64,000 nucleotides of DNA from Gymnorhina tibicen (Eukaryota > Chordata > Aves > Passeriformes > Artamidae), in the NCBI GenBank assembly GCA_013399875.1, contig VXAZ01000591.1:186001-250000 (forward strand), in the 5' to 3' direction. The number at the start of each line of letters is the position of its first letter. The stretch's first letter is position 1. Of the stretch, positions 41,906 through 54,848 are shown piece after piece. The notes under the pieces were generated by a model that saw only the letters and a program-made list of their open reading frames with translations, did no database searches and was not told the origin of the DNA. The position numbers and the translations under genes were made by a program.

Positions 41906-43706
41906 TGTGGGCAGACAAAGGACCCCAGGAGAGGTTGGAAACACATTCCCATCCCCCAAATCCCTGTCTGCTCCTTCCTGGCCTCAAAAAGGCCACTCAT
42001 CCTTTCAGTCTTGGCCACCTCCTCTGCTCTTTTCCTTCCCTTCTTTTTCCAAACACCCTCAGGCAATTTTTTCCCTGAGTCACTTGGCAGCGTGGGCCAA
42101 GGTTTGACGAGTGACTCATCACTCTGATGAGTCCATGAAATGTTATTTTAGAAATTAAACACCCGACACATTCAGCAAACAAATCCCTTTAAGGTGTCTC
42201 CCAAAGTGGCTCCTAAAAGGAAAATGTTTGCAATTGAGTCACTTCCCAAAAATGTCGCCGTCTGTGCTGAGTGGCTGAGCTTCTTTCGTCTTCCCTTTGT
42301 AAATATTGGTGGTGGATTTGGGAAACTGGGGAAGAATTCACCGTTTCACCTCATAAATGAGCTGACAATGAAACAGTTTGCTGGAAAAGTGTTGGTTCTA
42401 TTTTCCCTGTTAATTACGTGGCTTGTGATGGTTGGAATAACCCAGAAAATCCCAAAGAAGCCCGGATCAAATCTGGGTTTGGATGGGGATGATTGGGGTC
42501 TGTGCAATTATGGGAATCCTCGAGCCCACAGTTCACTCCCCAGGCTGATTCCTTTATGCTTCCCACATGGATTTAATTTTGTGAGCCACACATTCCCATT
42601 TCCCCCCTGATTTTTGTATCCTTTTCTTCTAAACCCAGCAAAACACGTCATCATTAAAGGGATTCTCGTGTGATGGCTTCATTCCGAAACAACCCCAAGG
42701 GGACAAAGTTCAGAGCAACCCAGAACTGCTCTTGATTTACTGCAAATATGATTAAAATTTTATCTGAGGGCTTTTTTTTTTTTTTTTTCCGAGGCCTTTT
42801 TCTTTGCTGCTCTCTGTTTTCATCCAGCACATAAAAGAGGATTTTTGGAATTGTTTGTTTTTGGTTTTTTTTTTTTTTTTGCCAGCAGTTTAGCAGTGCA
42901 AAGGTGCTCGTGGAGGATTGAAGTTCTCTGAAAGCTTCCCCTCGGTTAATCACGATTTTTATCATCCTAAAAGCAAAGCAGAGGAGGGTTGGGTAATAAA
43001 GGGCAACAAACTCCACGTGGAAGGGTCACCCTGTGGATTTGGGATGAGTTCCAGCCAGTTCTGCCCCGCTGGGGCATCCCGGCTTTCCCAGTGGGTTTAT
43101 TTGGATTTGTAACTACTCCAGGCTCCAGAATAAAGCTGTTTTCCCTCCCATTTTCATTATTTCCCTCCTTTCCTTGTGCATCACCACTGTCCTTGGAAAA
43201 GGCTCGGAAGGGAGGGTTTAGAAAAGGATTGGAGGAGCTGTTCCATCTGAACCCCGCTGTAAATGTCGTGTAAACAAAGGTAAAATAACAAACAGCCCTG
43301 GAAATCACTTAACGAGGCTTTCTGCAGCTCCTGGCTGCTCTTCCTGGGAATTTCGAGTTCCTTTAAATGAAACTTAACAGCAAGAAGCCTTTTATTTTCC
43401 TAATGTTTCCAACAGCTCTCGCCGTGGGTTCATTCTTCACGGAGGCCTGTGGCTTTTACATCCCTGGCATGATGAGTCCCTCATAGAAATTAAAATATCC
43501 TGGCTTTTATGGGCAATTCCAGCTGATTGAATCCTGGTTTTTAATCATTCTTCTCTCGTGGAGAAGGAAATTGGTCAGGACCCGGCTCAGGCGATCCCGA
43601 TGAAGTTGAATTTTGGGACAGCAGTTTTTAACACACGGAATTTCAACCCAGAGCTGTGTTTTCCACCCTGGGAAGGTGCAGTGGTGCTTGCACTGGATCA
43701 GGTGTT
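41906..43706. other. Unique sequence with poly-T runs
   Basis: Poly-T runs at about 42772-42788 and 42866-42881 have no element body beside them. The 138-residue frame at 42194-42610 is open but without a domain or splice signals I can support. The stretch 43280-43480 is AT-rich and repeat-free. Confidence 0.5.
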
Positions 43707-43755
43707 ATAATAATGATAATAATAATAATAATAATGATGATGATGATGATGTTGA
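43707..43755. repeat. ATA/ATG trinucleotide microsatellite
   Basis: ATAATAATGATAATAATAAT continues into six or more ATG units, then ends at ATGTTG. Trinucleotide repeats of this length are often length-variable. Confidence 0.92.
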
Positions 43756-46053
43756 AAGTACTAGCACATTTGGATTCCAGCATCTCCTAACTGAGCATTC
43801 CCAAGCTCCCCGGAAAAATTAATCCCATCCCACACAGGTCCCTTGAGGGGAATATTTCCATGCCAGAACTATGGACACTTTGGAAGGCTGACAATAAACA
43901 CTGGAACTGGGTCCTTTCTGGGATAGTTGGAGCCTGGCTGGCGGGAGAAGGGGAGGAAAGGGATGGCAGGGAGGGAAGGTCCATGAGGAAAACGCAACTG
44001 CTGCTGTGCTTTTCCGAGGGAAATGCGTTTCCCCATTTGGTTTTTTTTCCCCTCCTCCCAAAGAGTGCAGGAAAACCACATTTCCTTGCTCCCAGCTTTG
44101 GCTCACAGATGTTCTGGGCTAAACTTGTGGGAATTGCGTTAAATTAGGGATAAAGTCTGTAACAGCTTTTGCATCCCATTGCTTCCACAGGGAAGTTCAT
44201 TTTCCCTTGGAAATGCTCATATTCCCTGGAATAACTGATCCAGGCAGGGGAGAGCTGCTGCTGGGTTGCTGGTCCTCCAACTGCAACTGGCAGCCCTCGG
44301 GAGAGCCACAAATCCATGGGGTTTTCCACTGTCAGAGGAAAGTTTGGATCACAAACCCAAGGAAGACTGGGACAGTCCCAGGCTCAGCATTCCAATGCAG
44401 ATCCTGGGATAAAACAGGAAACCACTCAGACTGCAATAAACTCGTTATTGTTTTCAGGGAAGGGGATTAATTAACTGTCTATGGGATAAGCTGGATAAAT
44501 CAAGCGTGACGAGCAGCTTCCACATGGAATGGGTGATTCCAAGGCTGTTTCCAAGTGGCTACAGCGGGGCAGGGCTGTGACCTGGGGTTCCATGGATTTC
44601 TCCAGGTTGTCACCTCCAGGAATTTGCATTTCAGGACTTGGAAATAATTCCTGCCTTGCTGGAGCGATGGGCTGGCTGACCATGGGATGGTCCAGTGGGA
44701 TTGGGGATCCTCAGGGCCGAGTCTTGGCCGTGGTGCCCCTTTCCTGTGTGCACACCCTGCAGAAGGATCCTCATGATCATTCATTAATTAACACTGGGAA
44801 TTAAGTGCTGTCCACGCACTTCCCAATCCCTGTGGAGCTGGAAATTGTGCTGCCAGCAAAGCTTCTTCATTTCCCCATTGTGGAGAGGAGATCTTGGAGG
44901 AAACACTGTAGGAGGCTGCTCCGGGGGTGGATTCCTGAGCAAAGCGCTTCCATTCTAAATAAAAAACTGAGAAGAAGCTCCTTCATCAAGGATCCAGGGA
45001 ATGGGCTGTGAGTCAGGAGTCCTGAATGGAAAAGCTGCTGCCATCTGGCTTCATCTCAGCACCCTGCCCGTGTCAGCCCAGCCGTGCAGGGCCAACCTGC
45101 CACGGACGCAGTGGTGCCAGTGGAGAGGTGGCATCACCTGGCACATTCCTAACGGGACACCCCAGCTGCCATTTTCCCTGGGATGCAGCGTGCCGAGGGC
45201 TCGGGAGGGCTGGAAAAGCCCTGGGAAGCTCAGGGAGGTGGCACTGCCCCTGTAAGTCCCTGGCGTGTGGGGGGATGATCCCTGTCCTCCTTTGTCATCC
45301 ATCCTTTTCCTGTGGAGCCAGCAGGCTGAGGTGGGCTTGGCTCCCAGTTAGCCACGGAAATAAACCGGGAAAATACATCGTGGATGTGCAGAAAAAGCCC
45401 GAGTTAAAGAAACTTAATTCCAGGCTTCCAGACTAATCCAACATTTGCATTTCTCTAACTTCAGTAATTTCCCAGACTTCGGATCTGGCTTCAATGAACG
45501 CATAATTCCTTGTTTTCCTGACGAGGAGGGTGGATTTCAAAAAGCTCCCCCCATGTGGTGAATTCAAGGGGAAATGCTTTTCCTTCATATCAATCAAGCT
45601 CTTTTAAACGACTCAAGTTCATTTCATGCTCTTCTCCTTGATTTCTGTGCCTCATGATCAGCAGGAAAAGCAAAGCTCGGGAATAAAACCGAGCTTGTTC
45701 GGCAAAAATAGAATTTCCAGAAGCAAAATGGAATTTTAAGGCTGGTGCCTTCCTTTGTCCTGCTTTCTGGGCAGGAAGAGGCAGGGGAGGGGATGGAATG
45801 GGGAGGATTTTATCCTGCTAATCCAGGTGCCCACCTGAAATGCCACTTCCAGGTATCCTGGGTGCTCTTTTCACCTCCAAAGGACAAAGCTCATCCAGTA
45901 TTTTGGCCAGCAGCAGGAAATGCTTCATGCCCTGGGGAGTTTGGGATGCCTGGTCCTAAACCTTTGGCATCTCCAGGAACTGGTTGAAGCTGATTGGATT
46001 TCTCATGGAGATGCTGGTGAACCTGGGGGTGGATTCCAGGAGAGGTTGGAGAG
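43756..46053. other. Unique sequence
   Basis: No gene or repeat is recognised. Frames around 45.0-45.4 kb (136 residues) have no domain. Confidence 0.55.
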
Positions 46054-46106
46054 CACGGAATCACAGAACCATTAAGGTTGGAAAAACCTGCAGGATGACC
46101 ACCTTC
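46054..46106 (-). mobile_element. CR1 3' tip (type B)
   Basis: CACGGAATCACAGAACCATT, AAGGTTGGAAAAACCTGCAG is a reversed type B CR1 end of about 50 bases. Confidence 0.82.
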
Positions 46107-47584
46107 CATCCCATATATTTGCTGAAGGTGAGGATCAAGGGACAACATTCCTTTAATCATCCCACTGGTGTCAGCCGTGGATTATGGAATATTTCCTGCA
46201 TCCACTCACGCTGAGGGTGTTGGGACCTGCTTTCCAATATAAAAATCTGTGATTCCGCTAGATCCTGCCATTGGGAAGAAGGGGAAAAAGAGAGAGAAAT
46301 ACAGGGAAGAAAGTACATGTAGGAATAGCCTATGGAATGATGCAAAGGGGCCGAGTGTCCGTGGTCATCCCAAAAATTGCTACTCTGATATTGTTGCATG
46401 TTGGAGAAGCAAGGAAAGCATCTCAAAATTTTGGATAAAATCTTCTGCTGACGCTTCTCCATAAATTAAAGCCCGGCTCTTTTTTTTTTTCCGGGAAAAG
46501 CTCACTTTGCACTCTGGAAAATAGGATGCATTCCCCTTTTCCCGTCCTTATTTATCTCGGCACAATTCTAATTGTTCCTGTAAACCCCGATTCCCGGAGG
46601 GCACTGAAACCAAAGGGACTCTTTCCAGTTCCAAACCAACGCTCCATTGTGTCCTTGAATCTCTTTCTTATCCACTGTTTCGGAAACCTGCCATCCTTTT
46701 CCTTTGATATTCCCGCTTATTGCTCATGAAAGCAGGAAAAAGAGGCTGCTCCTCTCCCTTTTTCCCTTCTCCAAGACACAAAATGAGCAGCCTCCTTCCC
46801 GGCTTTTGTCAGTGATCACCGGCTGCCATCTCCTATCAAAGCGCTTCCAGGAGTGACAAAGCGGAAAAAATAGGAAAGGACCAGGAGAGGAGCATCCCAT
46901 TCAGCACGGAGCACTCAGCACCCACGCCTGGCTGCCCGAGAGGCAGCTCTGCTCCCGGGAAAACCCGCCAAAAACAAAGGGAAACGGCAGGAACTCCACG
47001 CCATCCATCCGCTGCTCATTTTAGCAGCTCCGGGATAATCACTGTGCGTATTCCAAATGGACACAGAGGTGGTGGTCGGAATAAGCACGGGCCAGGGAAC
47101 ACCGGGGCAGGGTGATTTCCCTCCATCCTTAATGGATTTGTGTTTTCCTTGTGGGCAGCAAAGTGTCCTGATGTTTTCCTGGCGGGATCCGTCTCACCGT
47201 GGGGTCATCGCGGGGACCCTCCCAGCATCGAAGAGCAAATTCTTCACGGGCCAGATGCTGCCACCTTGTTCCTCTCTAAGTGGTGCCTCTCCCGGCCCCA
47301 TCCAACGGGAATGGCACCACGGGGATGCGGGAGCCCGCGGGGGGTCCCTCGGAGCCGTGGCCTCTCGGTTGCTCATTTTAATGGGGATTTATTTGGAGCA
47401 AACCAAGGAGTTTCTCCTCTTCCCTTAAGTGAAGAGGAAAAAATAGCAACCCAGTAACAGCAGCTTCTTCCTAACTGTGTCATTCATGGATATTTTTATG
47501 CAGGATTTTTGGCTAATTGCGGCATGAAAGACCGGCTATCCCTTTCCAAAGTCTTTCTGCATCCTTCTCGAAATTCATTAATTC
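46107..47584. other. Unique sequence
   Basis: No gene or CR1. The stretch 46520-46720 is AT/CpG-mixed and repeat-free. The 123-residue frame at 47057-47428 has no domain. Confidence 0.55.
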
Positions 47585-47725
47585 CTTTTATCTCAACTCC
47601 AGGGCCACATTTAGGCAGAACTCCTTTTAATCTGCTTTTTTTTTGGAAGTTTTTTTTTTAGCGAAATATTTGGCAGCACTTTAAATATTCACCTCGAAAT
47701 GTGTCCCTACTTCTCGGTGCCGATT
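47585..47725. repeat. Imperfect direct repeat, copy 1
   Basis: TTTATCTCAACTCCAGGGCC, ACATTTAGGCAGAACTCCTT, a poly-T stretch and TTGGCAGCACTTTAAATATT with CACCTCGAAAT recur with changes about 673 bases later. The unit is about 130 bases, roughly 80% identical by eye, and matches no family I recognise. Confidence 0.7.
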
Positions 47726-48258
47726 CCAAAGTCTTCCCACAGCTTTTCCCAAACATGTTCTTAAAAAAAAATTAAATCAATGCTTTTTTAACCCTCTGCC
47801 TGGAATAAATTCCAGCGAAAGAGTAAAGCAGCAGGAGAACCTCACCTTTTTCAATGCCACCGTGGATTATTACTGCGAAGTTGAGAGGAAAACCATCAGA
47901 TTTCCATTTATTTCCTCATCTACCAGGAATCCAGGGGATCATTCCCACCCCAGGTACAATACGGAAATAAATGATGCAGGAATTCAAGGGATCTCAAGAA
48001 ATCTTGAAGATCCACCTCATTAGGTGAATTGAGTGATGATGGTTTCCGCAAACCGGAGAGGAAAGACGGAAAAATCATGGAAAAACACCCACGGAATGGC
48101 TGCCTTTTCTTTGTGTTATTTACATGACTTTAGGGATTGATAAGGGAATCAAGGGAAGAAGGAAAAATTGGAAAAACCCCCAACCAGCTCATGGAAAAGC
48201 CAAGAGTTTGGTAGAGGACCCATCCTTATCTTTTGCCATACAAGGAGTTGTTAAACAC
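47726..48258. other. Spacer between direct repeats
   Basis: AT-rich unique sequence without a recognised feature. Confidence 0.55.
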
Positions 48259-48385
48259 CTTTATCCCAAGTTCAGGGCAACATTTAGGGAGAACTCCTTT
48301 TATTCTGCCTTTTTTTCCTTTTTTTAGTAAATGCTTGGCAGAAATTTGAATATTCACCTTGAAATTGGGCTGCACTTCAATTTTC
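48259..48385. repeat. Imperfect direct repeat, copy 2
   Basis: CTTTATCCCAAGTTCAGGGC, AACATTTAGGGAGAACTCCT, poly-T, CTTGGCAGAAATTTGAATAT and TCACCTTGAAATTGGGC repeat copy 1 in the same orientation. Differences spread over the whole length suggest an old duplication or two members of an old interspersed family. Confidence 0.7.
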
Positions 48386-48602
48386 TGCTCCCCTTGTGTT
48401 GATAAGAGACTTGAAATCAGGCTTGGGTTGAGTTTGTAAAGTTAAAAAATGATTTAGGGAATTTTTTGCTTGAAAATGGATGCTGTTAAGCTTATCCCAA
48501 TCCAAGGGGAAAGAAAGGACATGTTTTGGGAAGCAGGATGTTGAGTGGCTTGGTATTGGCCACAGCAGGTGTTTAGAGCCCTGATTTATTTACCTTAAAA
48601 GA
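48386..48602. other. Unique sequence
   Basis: No feature is recognised. Confidence 0.6.
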
Positions 48603-48671
48603 CAATCACAGAATATTCTGAGTTGGAATATTGATGACCCACAAGGATCATCAAGTCCAACTCTTGGATGG
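48603..48671 (-). mobile_element. CR1 3' tip (further subtype)
   Basis: CAATCACAGAATATTCTGAG, TTGGAATATTGATGACCCAC, AAGGATCATCAAGTCCAACT is the reverse of a CR1 end that reads ...GACTTGATGATCCTTGTGGG. It differs from types A and B and marks a further subfamily. GATGACCC may be a small insertion relative to the usual GAAGGGACCC. Confidence 0.85.
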
Positions 48672-48929
48672 GGATGGATCCCACAAGTTCGGCCGTTTTA
48701 CCTCCAAACAACTGAGCTCATCCGGGATGATGGCCAAAAAAAGAGGGAAAATGGAGCTGACTGCCCTTTCCAAGCCATTTTTCATGTCCCCAGATATTCT
48801 TGTGCTCCTTTTTCCCAACTCACTCGGAGCTATCCTGGTTGCCTGTCCCGCGTTCCCGCTCCCCCGTTGCCTTTGGATCCTTCCCTCAACGGGAACATTT
48901 TCCATGTCTGTCACGGGCCTGCTCTCCCG
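48672..48929. other. Unique sequence
   Basis: No feature is recognised. Confidence 0.55.
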
Positions 48930-49275
48930 GAGATTGCCTGGAGGCTGAACTTTTGTGTAATAGATTTTGACACCCCATATGGCCCTCGCGGCTCTCTGCG
49001 GCACGAGCTGAAATCCCGCTCGCGTTGTTGGCAACTCCTGAATATCTGGGAGCAGCCTGGCTTTTCCTCTTCCACGGCGATATCCGCATTTGGGAAGATT
49101 AATGTGCTGATCAGGCACTGGCAAGGAGCTGGAGTAAATGACCTAATAGGTCTTTCCATCCCTGATTCCCGCGTTTTATTAAGAGGGATTCTTTGTCGCC
49201 GCGGCGCTGATTTGTCGGAGCTGTCACCGCCGAAGGGAGGCGGGAGAGGTGGCACTAACGGTGTCATCTAAATCC
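48930..49275. promoter_or_regulatory. Candidate conserved block, CpG-rich, with possible CR1 tip
   Basis: Repeat-poor sequence with frequent CpG (CCCGCTCGCGTTGTTGGCAA, CGCCGCGGCGCTGATTTGTC) and AT words (TGTGTAATAGATTTTGACAC). Near 49134-49172, AAATGACCTAATAGGTCTTT with CCATCCCTGATTCC resembles a sense CR1 end but is only about 38 bases. If it is CR1, part of this block is repeat-derived. The regulatory call is weak. Confidence 0.3.
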
Positions 49276-51608
49276 ATCTTTTTTTTTGGCACCTCTGCCC
49301 CTGTGAATCACGAGGACCATCTGGAGAGCGGGCACGCTGCCACGCCGGCAGATGGGCAGGGGTGTATCGAGCTACGAGCCCGTGGATGATTATCAAATGT
49401 GCTGTTGGGCGAGCATTTCCAGCAGGGATATCCAAACAGCTTCCCAGAATGAGCTCCTGGATGCATGGGTAGAAATGAGCCATTTAAGCTCCCAAAAAAA
49501 AACCCCATCCGAAATTCCATCCCTGGGCTGGGAGGTGGCAGGGAGGGCCCGGGGAGGAAAAGCAGGGATTCTTCCCGGCTGTTCCGGTGGGTGCCGGTGG
49601 TTTAGCACCACTGTGGGACCCTCCTGGAAGCACATTGGAGCACGGAGGGATCTTCCTGGAGCCACATCCCAAGGTTTTAATGCCCAACAATTCCACACAC
49701 AACTGGGGAAAACGTTCATAATTATATATAATTTTACATATATATAAAAATATAGAATGTATCTAATTAAAATTCCTCATTACCATAACTCCCTTCCATC
49801 CCAACGGGAGCATTTGCCTCCAGGCCTCGCTCCTGCAGCTGGGACACAAACACAGACAAGGCACAGTTTGCTGCCACAGAATATTTTTAGCAGGTCATCC
49901 ATTGCTCCAGAATTTCTGCTTTCCCACGAGACGTGGAAAGCTGTTTTTCCCCTCACATCCAATTTATTTCTTTGGAATTCAGACCAAGCTGAGCTCTCTC
50001 CACCTGGGGACAGAGGTGGCTTCTCTGTGGATGGGGGCACTGGGGGTCATTTTTTCCTTCTCTTCACACCCGGCCCCTTTGATTTCACCAAATTTTGTGG
50101 GTTTAGCTCCAAGGCACAGGTGCAGAAAGTCCTGGCTGCCCATCCAATTTGGAATTGTGGCTCTACCACAGTGGTGAGCGTGCTGCTGGTGCTGCACTCA
50201 TCCAAAGGGGTTCATTAGCACGGGCTCCCTGCCATCCCAAAGCGCCTGGATTTATCCCGGATCCAAGCTGGAGCTGACGTGGCTGAGCTCTGCCCATGCC
50301 ATGCTGGGCCTGCCCTAACGAGCCTGGGCAGCGCTCGCTCCGTGTGGAGCTGGTCCCGCTCCGCAGGGAATTCCCGGGAATCACGTCCCAGTGGAAATTC
50401 ACTGGAATGGCATTTTTAATATGCAACTGAGGTGCTCAGGGTTTAGATACTGATTAAATAGGAAGTGCAGCAGGAGAATCGAGTCATTCCTACTGACCTG
50501 TCCCTCCAGGAGCCCTCCTGGATACGGATCTGGGCCTATGGGGAGGATTTCCAGCAGAGCTCTGATCCTTGGAAAATGGGAAAAAGTATGCCAAAAGTGC
50601 TTTCTTTTCTTCTGGAATAGCTGAGCAGAGCTGGATTGATGAGGGAATGACAGCTCCTGCCTCAGTGCTGTAGCCAGAGGGATCCGTGTGGGATGGACAG
50701 GATCCTGTGTGTGATGGGAAGTTTTTAATGAATTCCTGATTGGCCTTCCCAACTAAAGCTCCTCCATCCCATTTGATTTTAATTCCAGACCTCAATTAGA
50801 TCTTAGTCCAAGGTAATCGGAAAACGAGCTGGGATGTGGAATTCCATGGGAGCTGCCCACACATCTCCAGACTTCGGTGGAGCAGCCCCTCGGCATGGAG
50901 ATGGTTTTTTACCACAAACTGGGCAGATTTGTTCCTGTTTTATCGGGAATAATCCTCCCAGAGCCCTTGGCCACAAGCAGAGAGTTTAATTATAATAAAA
51001 AACCCCTGGAACATCCCTACTCCGAGTGCATCTGGAATTAAGGAAGCCAGGGAAGTGGCTGCTCGTAAATCAGAGGGAGAAGCTGCTGGGCCCCCCTCGT
51101 TTTCCCAGTCCCAGCATCAACCTGTGGGATTTGGCACTTTTGGGAAGTGTCCCTGCTTATGTGGGATAGAATATCCCAATTCCATGATTCCTAAATCCAT
51201 GCTTTTAGACATAACAGCAAACAGCCTGCAGGAAAAGAGCTGGATAACCCCATCTGAAGTAATTTATTAACAAAAGTCCTTCCTCTGGAATTTCCTTTGA
51301 GCTCTGCTTTTTCTGCTGCCAAATTCACTTTGTGCTGTTGAAAATTAATTTTAATTTTTTTTCCCCTTATCAAGATTGTTATTTTCCACTTGGCAGATCC
51401 TGAGGTTTATCTGTTATCCCTAATGGAGCCTGAAATGATGATGGGGTTTTTTTCTTCCCCTGTTCATTTATCTCAGATGTTCATCACGATTAAAACATCA
51501 GCTCATTCCTTGGATCTGGATGATTTTAAGGAATATTAACAAGGAGCTGGCTGAGCTGCCCAAGTCCCAGAGCTCTTCCCTGCTGTCACCTTCCCTCTCC
51601 TTGGAAAA
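49276..51608. other. Unique sequence
   Basis: No gene or CR1 is recognised. AT-rich TATATA-like sequence lies at 49723-49765. Frames of 131-153 residues at 49.35-50.2 kb have no domain. Confidence 0.55.
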
Positions 51609-51655
51609 GAAATCACGGAATGGTTTGGGTTGGACCTTAAAGATCATCCAACAGG
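51609..51655 (-). mobile_element. CR1 3' tip (type A)
   Basis: AAATCACGGAATGGTTTGGG, TTGGACCTTAAAGATCATCC is a reversed type A CR1 end, missing AAGG between TTGG and ACC, and truncated after about 45 bases. Confidence 0.88.
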
Positions 51656-53834
51656 CAGATGTTTGATTAAGTTGGATCAAAGTGTTCCTGGGAATCCTTC
51701 AGACTCTTGGAATGATGCTGGTGGAGGTCCCATCAGTACACATGGGATAATTTGTCCTTGGGATTTGGGAAAATACTCCTCCTGCTCTCCTAAAGCTCCA
51801 GCTCCATCCTTTATCCCTATAAAACCTGGAGTTGGGATTTTCGGACACTTCACTGCTCCATGCCCTGGCTCCAGCTGTGCCACCTCTCCAGATCTTGGAT
51901 CAGCCAGCTTCTGGGAGTATTTCCATGGATAAACAGCCAACCTTCAGCACTTTCCTGTACTTTTTGTAATGATCGATTCAAAAACATAGGGATAAACCTC
52001 AGCATTCCTGGCGGGACAGATCCCTGCCTCCAGCTCCATGACCTGAGCAGGATCACTGGAGATGCATCTTGTGACCACCAAAGCTGACAATGGATTTTCT
52101 GGGAGCAGGATCAGAGCTTTAAACCTCTTCCCTTCCCCCCATCCATAAATGATCCCGGTCCTTTTATCCATATTATCCCTCGTGGAGGGCTTTGCCCCTG
52201 GCACCCTGCTCCATAAGGATTTCCCTCCCAAACAACACTGGAGCAAACGGATAAAGCCCTAAAACTGTGTCCCTACTCCAATTTCCCAGTGCCCTGGAAA
52301 ACTTTTGGGAAGCCTAAGGAAGGTCATGCCCAGAGCTACCTGTGGTGTCCAGGTCAGTTGGTGTTGGCTGCTTCCCATTCCAAGGAATCTCTGGAAGTGG
52401 GGGCAGAGCCTGGAGCATCTGGAGCAAACCTCAGCAGCCAAGCTGAGTCATGGGCCCATGGAATTCATCCAGGAATCACCACAGGCTCTGCGGGGTGATT
52501 TGCAAGCCCGGGATGATCCATGAGAAGTTAAATTCCCAGGATTTCTCCGTAGCAATGGCTGGGATTCATCCTGCACCTCTGCAAGGTGAGCATTCGCTAT
52601 GCCTTTAAAGGTGATTTATTCCAGGGGTTCTTCCCGTGTTCCTTCATCTGGGTAATTTTTCCCATTCCATCGGTGCCCACATCAGAGGAAAGCAAAATTT
52701 CGTGGAAGCCCCAACAAATCCTTCATGCCAAGACATCTGGGAGAGGCACAAAACCAAGGGCTGGGATGGATTGGGAGCACAGAGAGGAGCTTTCCCTGCT
52801 GGGAGCTACATCCCAGGGATCATGAGGGACCATGGTGTCCCATCCATGGGGGAGCTCTGGATTCTCCGGGATCCCTGCAATGCTGCTGGGTCACCCCTCC
52901 TCCTGCACGGCAAGGGATGCTCCAACCCTCTCTGCAGGGATTTCCTGGCACAAGGCTCATTTCCCTGGGTGGGAAAAGAGTAATTAATCCATGGAGAGCA
53001 CACAGATCCGTTTATCCCTTGGAGGAATGGGTCATGGAGAGGGAATTGCTCCGTACCCCTGCACAGCCCCTTTGCTGCCTCATTCTTCACCATCCCACGG
53101 CCATCCAGGGTTCTTATCCTTAATCATGGACCCCAAAAAGCTGGAGTCATGTCTCATGAATTCCCTTTGATCCTCAAAAACCAGATTCACGCTCTTCCAG
53201 CCTAAATTTTGTGGATTTTTATTCCTTTTTCTCCTCGGAAAATCCTTTTTAGCCGAAATTTTTCCCTGCTTGTAAAGTGTCCCATTGTAGCTCTCGGGGC
53301 AGGAGGAGATTAATGTCAGCTCCCATTTATGCATCCCTATGGATCAGCAGGGCCCTTTGTAATTCCCTGTTCTTTTGCGGGGAGTGGGATTAAAAGTTTG
53401 CTCTTCCAAAAAAATCCCCCATTGTCGCTTCCCGGGTTCTGGCTTTTAGGGAAATTCCCTCTGCCGTAAAAAGTGATTTATTTCCCTTGGCCTGCTGCGA
53501 GGCAGCTGAAGTGGGTGATCCCTGCCAGACTCACGAAGCAATTCCCGATGTTGACGGAGGACTTTATATTGAGGTTATAAAAGCAGGAGTTTCAGTTTTT
53601 GCTGGAAAAGCCCCATTCCCGAGGCTGGGAGGAAGCTCTCCAGCAGGACCCATGTGCAAGCAATAAGGAGAGGAGCGCTCTTGGAAAAGGCAGCTTGGAG
53701 GATTTGCTTTGGCATCCTTTGGGTGGCCTGGGAAGTGTGGGAAGCTCTTGGGAAGTGCCGGGCGTGGGGCTCCGGCTCTGCTCCGGCTGGGAAAGGGAAG
53801 GTTTGTGGTGTGGTACCAGGACACTCCGGCTCCT
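51656..53834. other. Unique sequence
   Basis: No gene or repeat is recognised. Overlapping frames of 100-132 residues at 52.6-53.1 kb show no domain. Confidence 0.55.
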
Positions 53835-54285
53835 TCCTGCCCCTCTGGAAGCTGCTGGAGGAAAACATCCAGCTCCTTATTTCCCTCTGGAATGGGAATG
53901 TGCAGCTGGACAGCTCTCCTGCAAACCCTTCTCTTGGGAAAACCCTGCTCGCTCCCCACTCCCACTCTGGGTCTGCCTTGGTACTAATGTTGGGATCATC
54001 CCAGCTGGAGAATTGCTGCCAGCACCTCCTGTTTTCCCGCCCCTCTGGATGCTGCTGGAGGAAAACATCCAGCTCCTCATTTTCCTCTGAGGCAATGTTC
54101 CGATGGAATGGGAATGTGCAGTGGGACATCTCTCCTACAAACACTTCTCTTGGGAGAATCCTGCTCGCTCCCCACTCCCACTCCAGGTCTGCCTCGATAC
54201 CAATTCTTGGGATCATCCCAGCTGCAAAACTGCTGCCAGCACCTCCTGTTTTCCCACCAGTCCTGTTCAGTTTTGCTTTCAGCAT
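53835..54285. repeat. 200-bp tandem duplication (about 2.25 copies)
   Basis: CCCCTCTGGA begins at 53840 and 54040, exactly 200 bases apart, and a last partial unit ends at about 54285. Units contain GCTGCTGGAGGAAAACATCC, GGAATGGGAATGTGCAG, CTTCTCTTGGG and CTCGCTCCCCACTCCCACTC. The 213- and 265-residue frames across it are read through the repeat in different frames; the minus-strand frame shows the duplication as repeated peptide blocks. Low similarity elsewhere argues against a gene. Confidence 0.88.
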
Positions 54286-54848
54286 CCAGCATTGATTTCT
54301 GTGGGAATTCAAGCTCGGAGTCACTCCCTTTGCTGCAAGGATGATCCCAGATACCACCACCAACTGGCTCAACGAGATCCAAGCAGGAACAAATGACCCA
54401 AATCCAAGGAATGGTCTGAAAATTTAGATGTTGGTCTGACCGGCCTCACCTGGATGAGTTCCTGTTTCCTCACCTCCCTCAGGATGCTGTGCAGAGCTGG
54501 GAGCAGGCAGGAGATGCCTGGAACAGGACAATGCGGAATCAGGAGAAGCCCGTGATCCTGGAATTTTGGAACCCATGGGAGCAACATCAAAGAGAAGACC
54601 TCAGGAAGGAAACCTGGCTTGGATAAAGCCTTGATTAAAATAAGGAAGAAACTCTGCTGGTGGTGTCCTGAATTTTTTTTCCCTCCCTGGATTTTGGATT
54701 TCCATCTCTCCGAGGTTAATGGCATTTTTGGCTCCTTTGTTTCTGTTTGCAGAGGGTCTTTTATTCCCTGTGGTTTTTGGCTGGTAACTGGAGGATCGGG
54801 GTTGCAAAATCTCATGGATTTGGAGGGGGGTTTGGAAATGATGCTCCA
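54286..54848. other. Unique sequence
   Basis: No gene or repeat is recognised. Confidence 0.6.

Noticed and set aside
53575..54372. 265-residue open frame on the minus strand
   Set aside because: It reads through a 200-bp tandem duplication, as shown by duplicated peptide blocks. No family is recognised.
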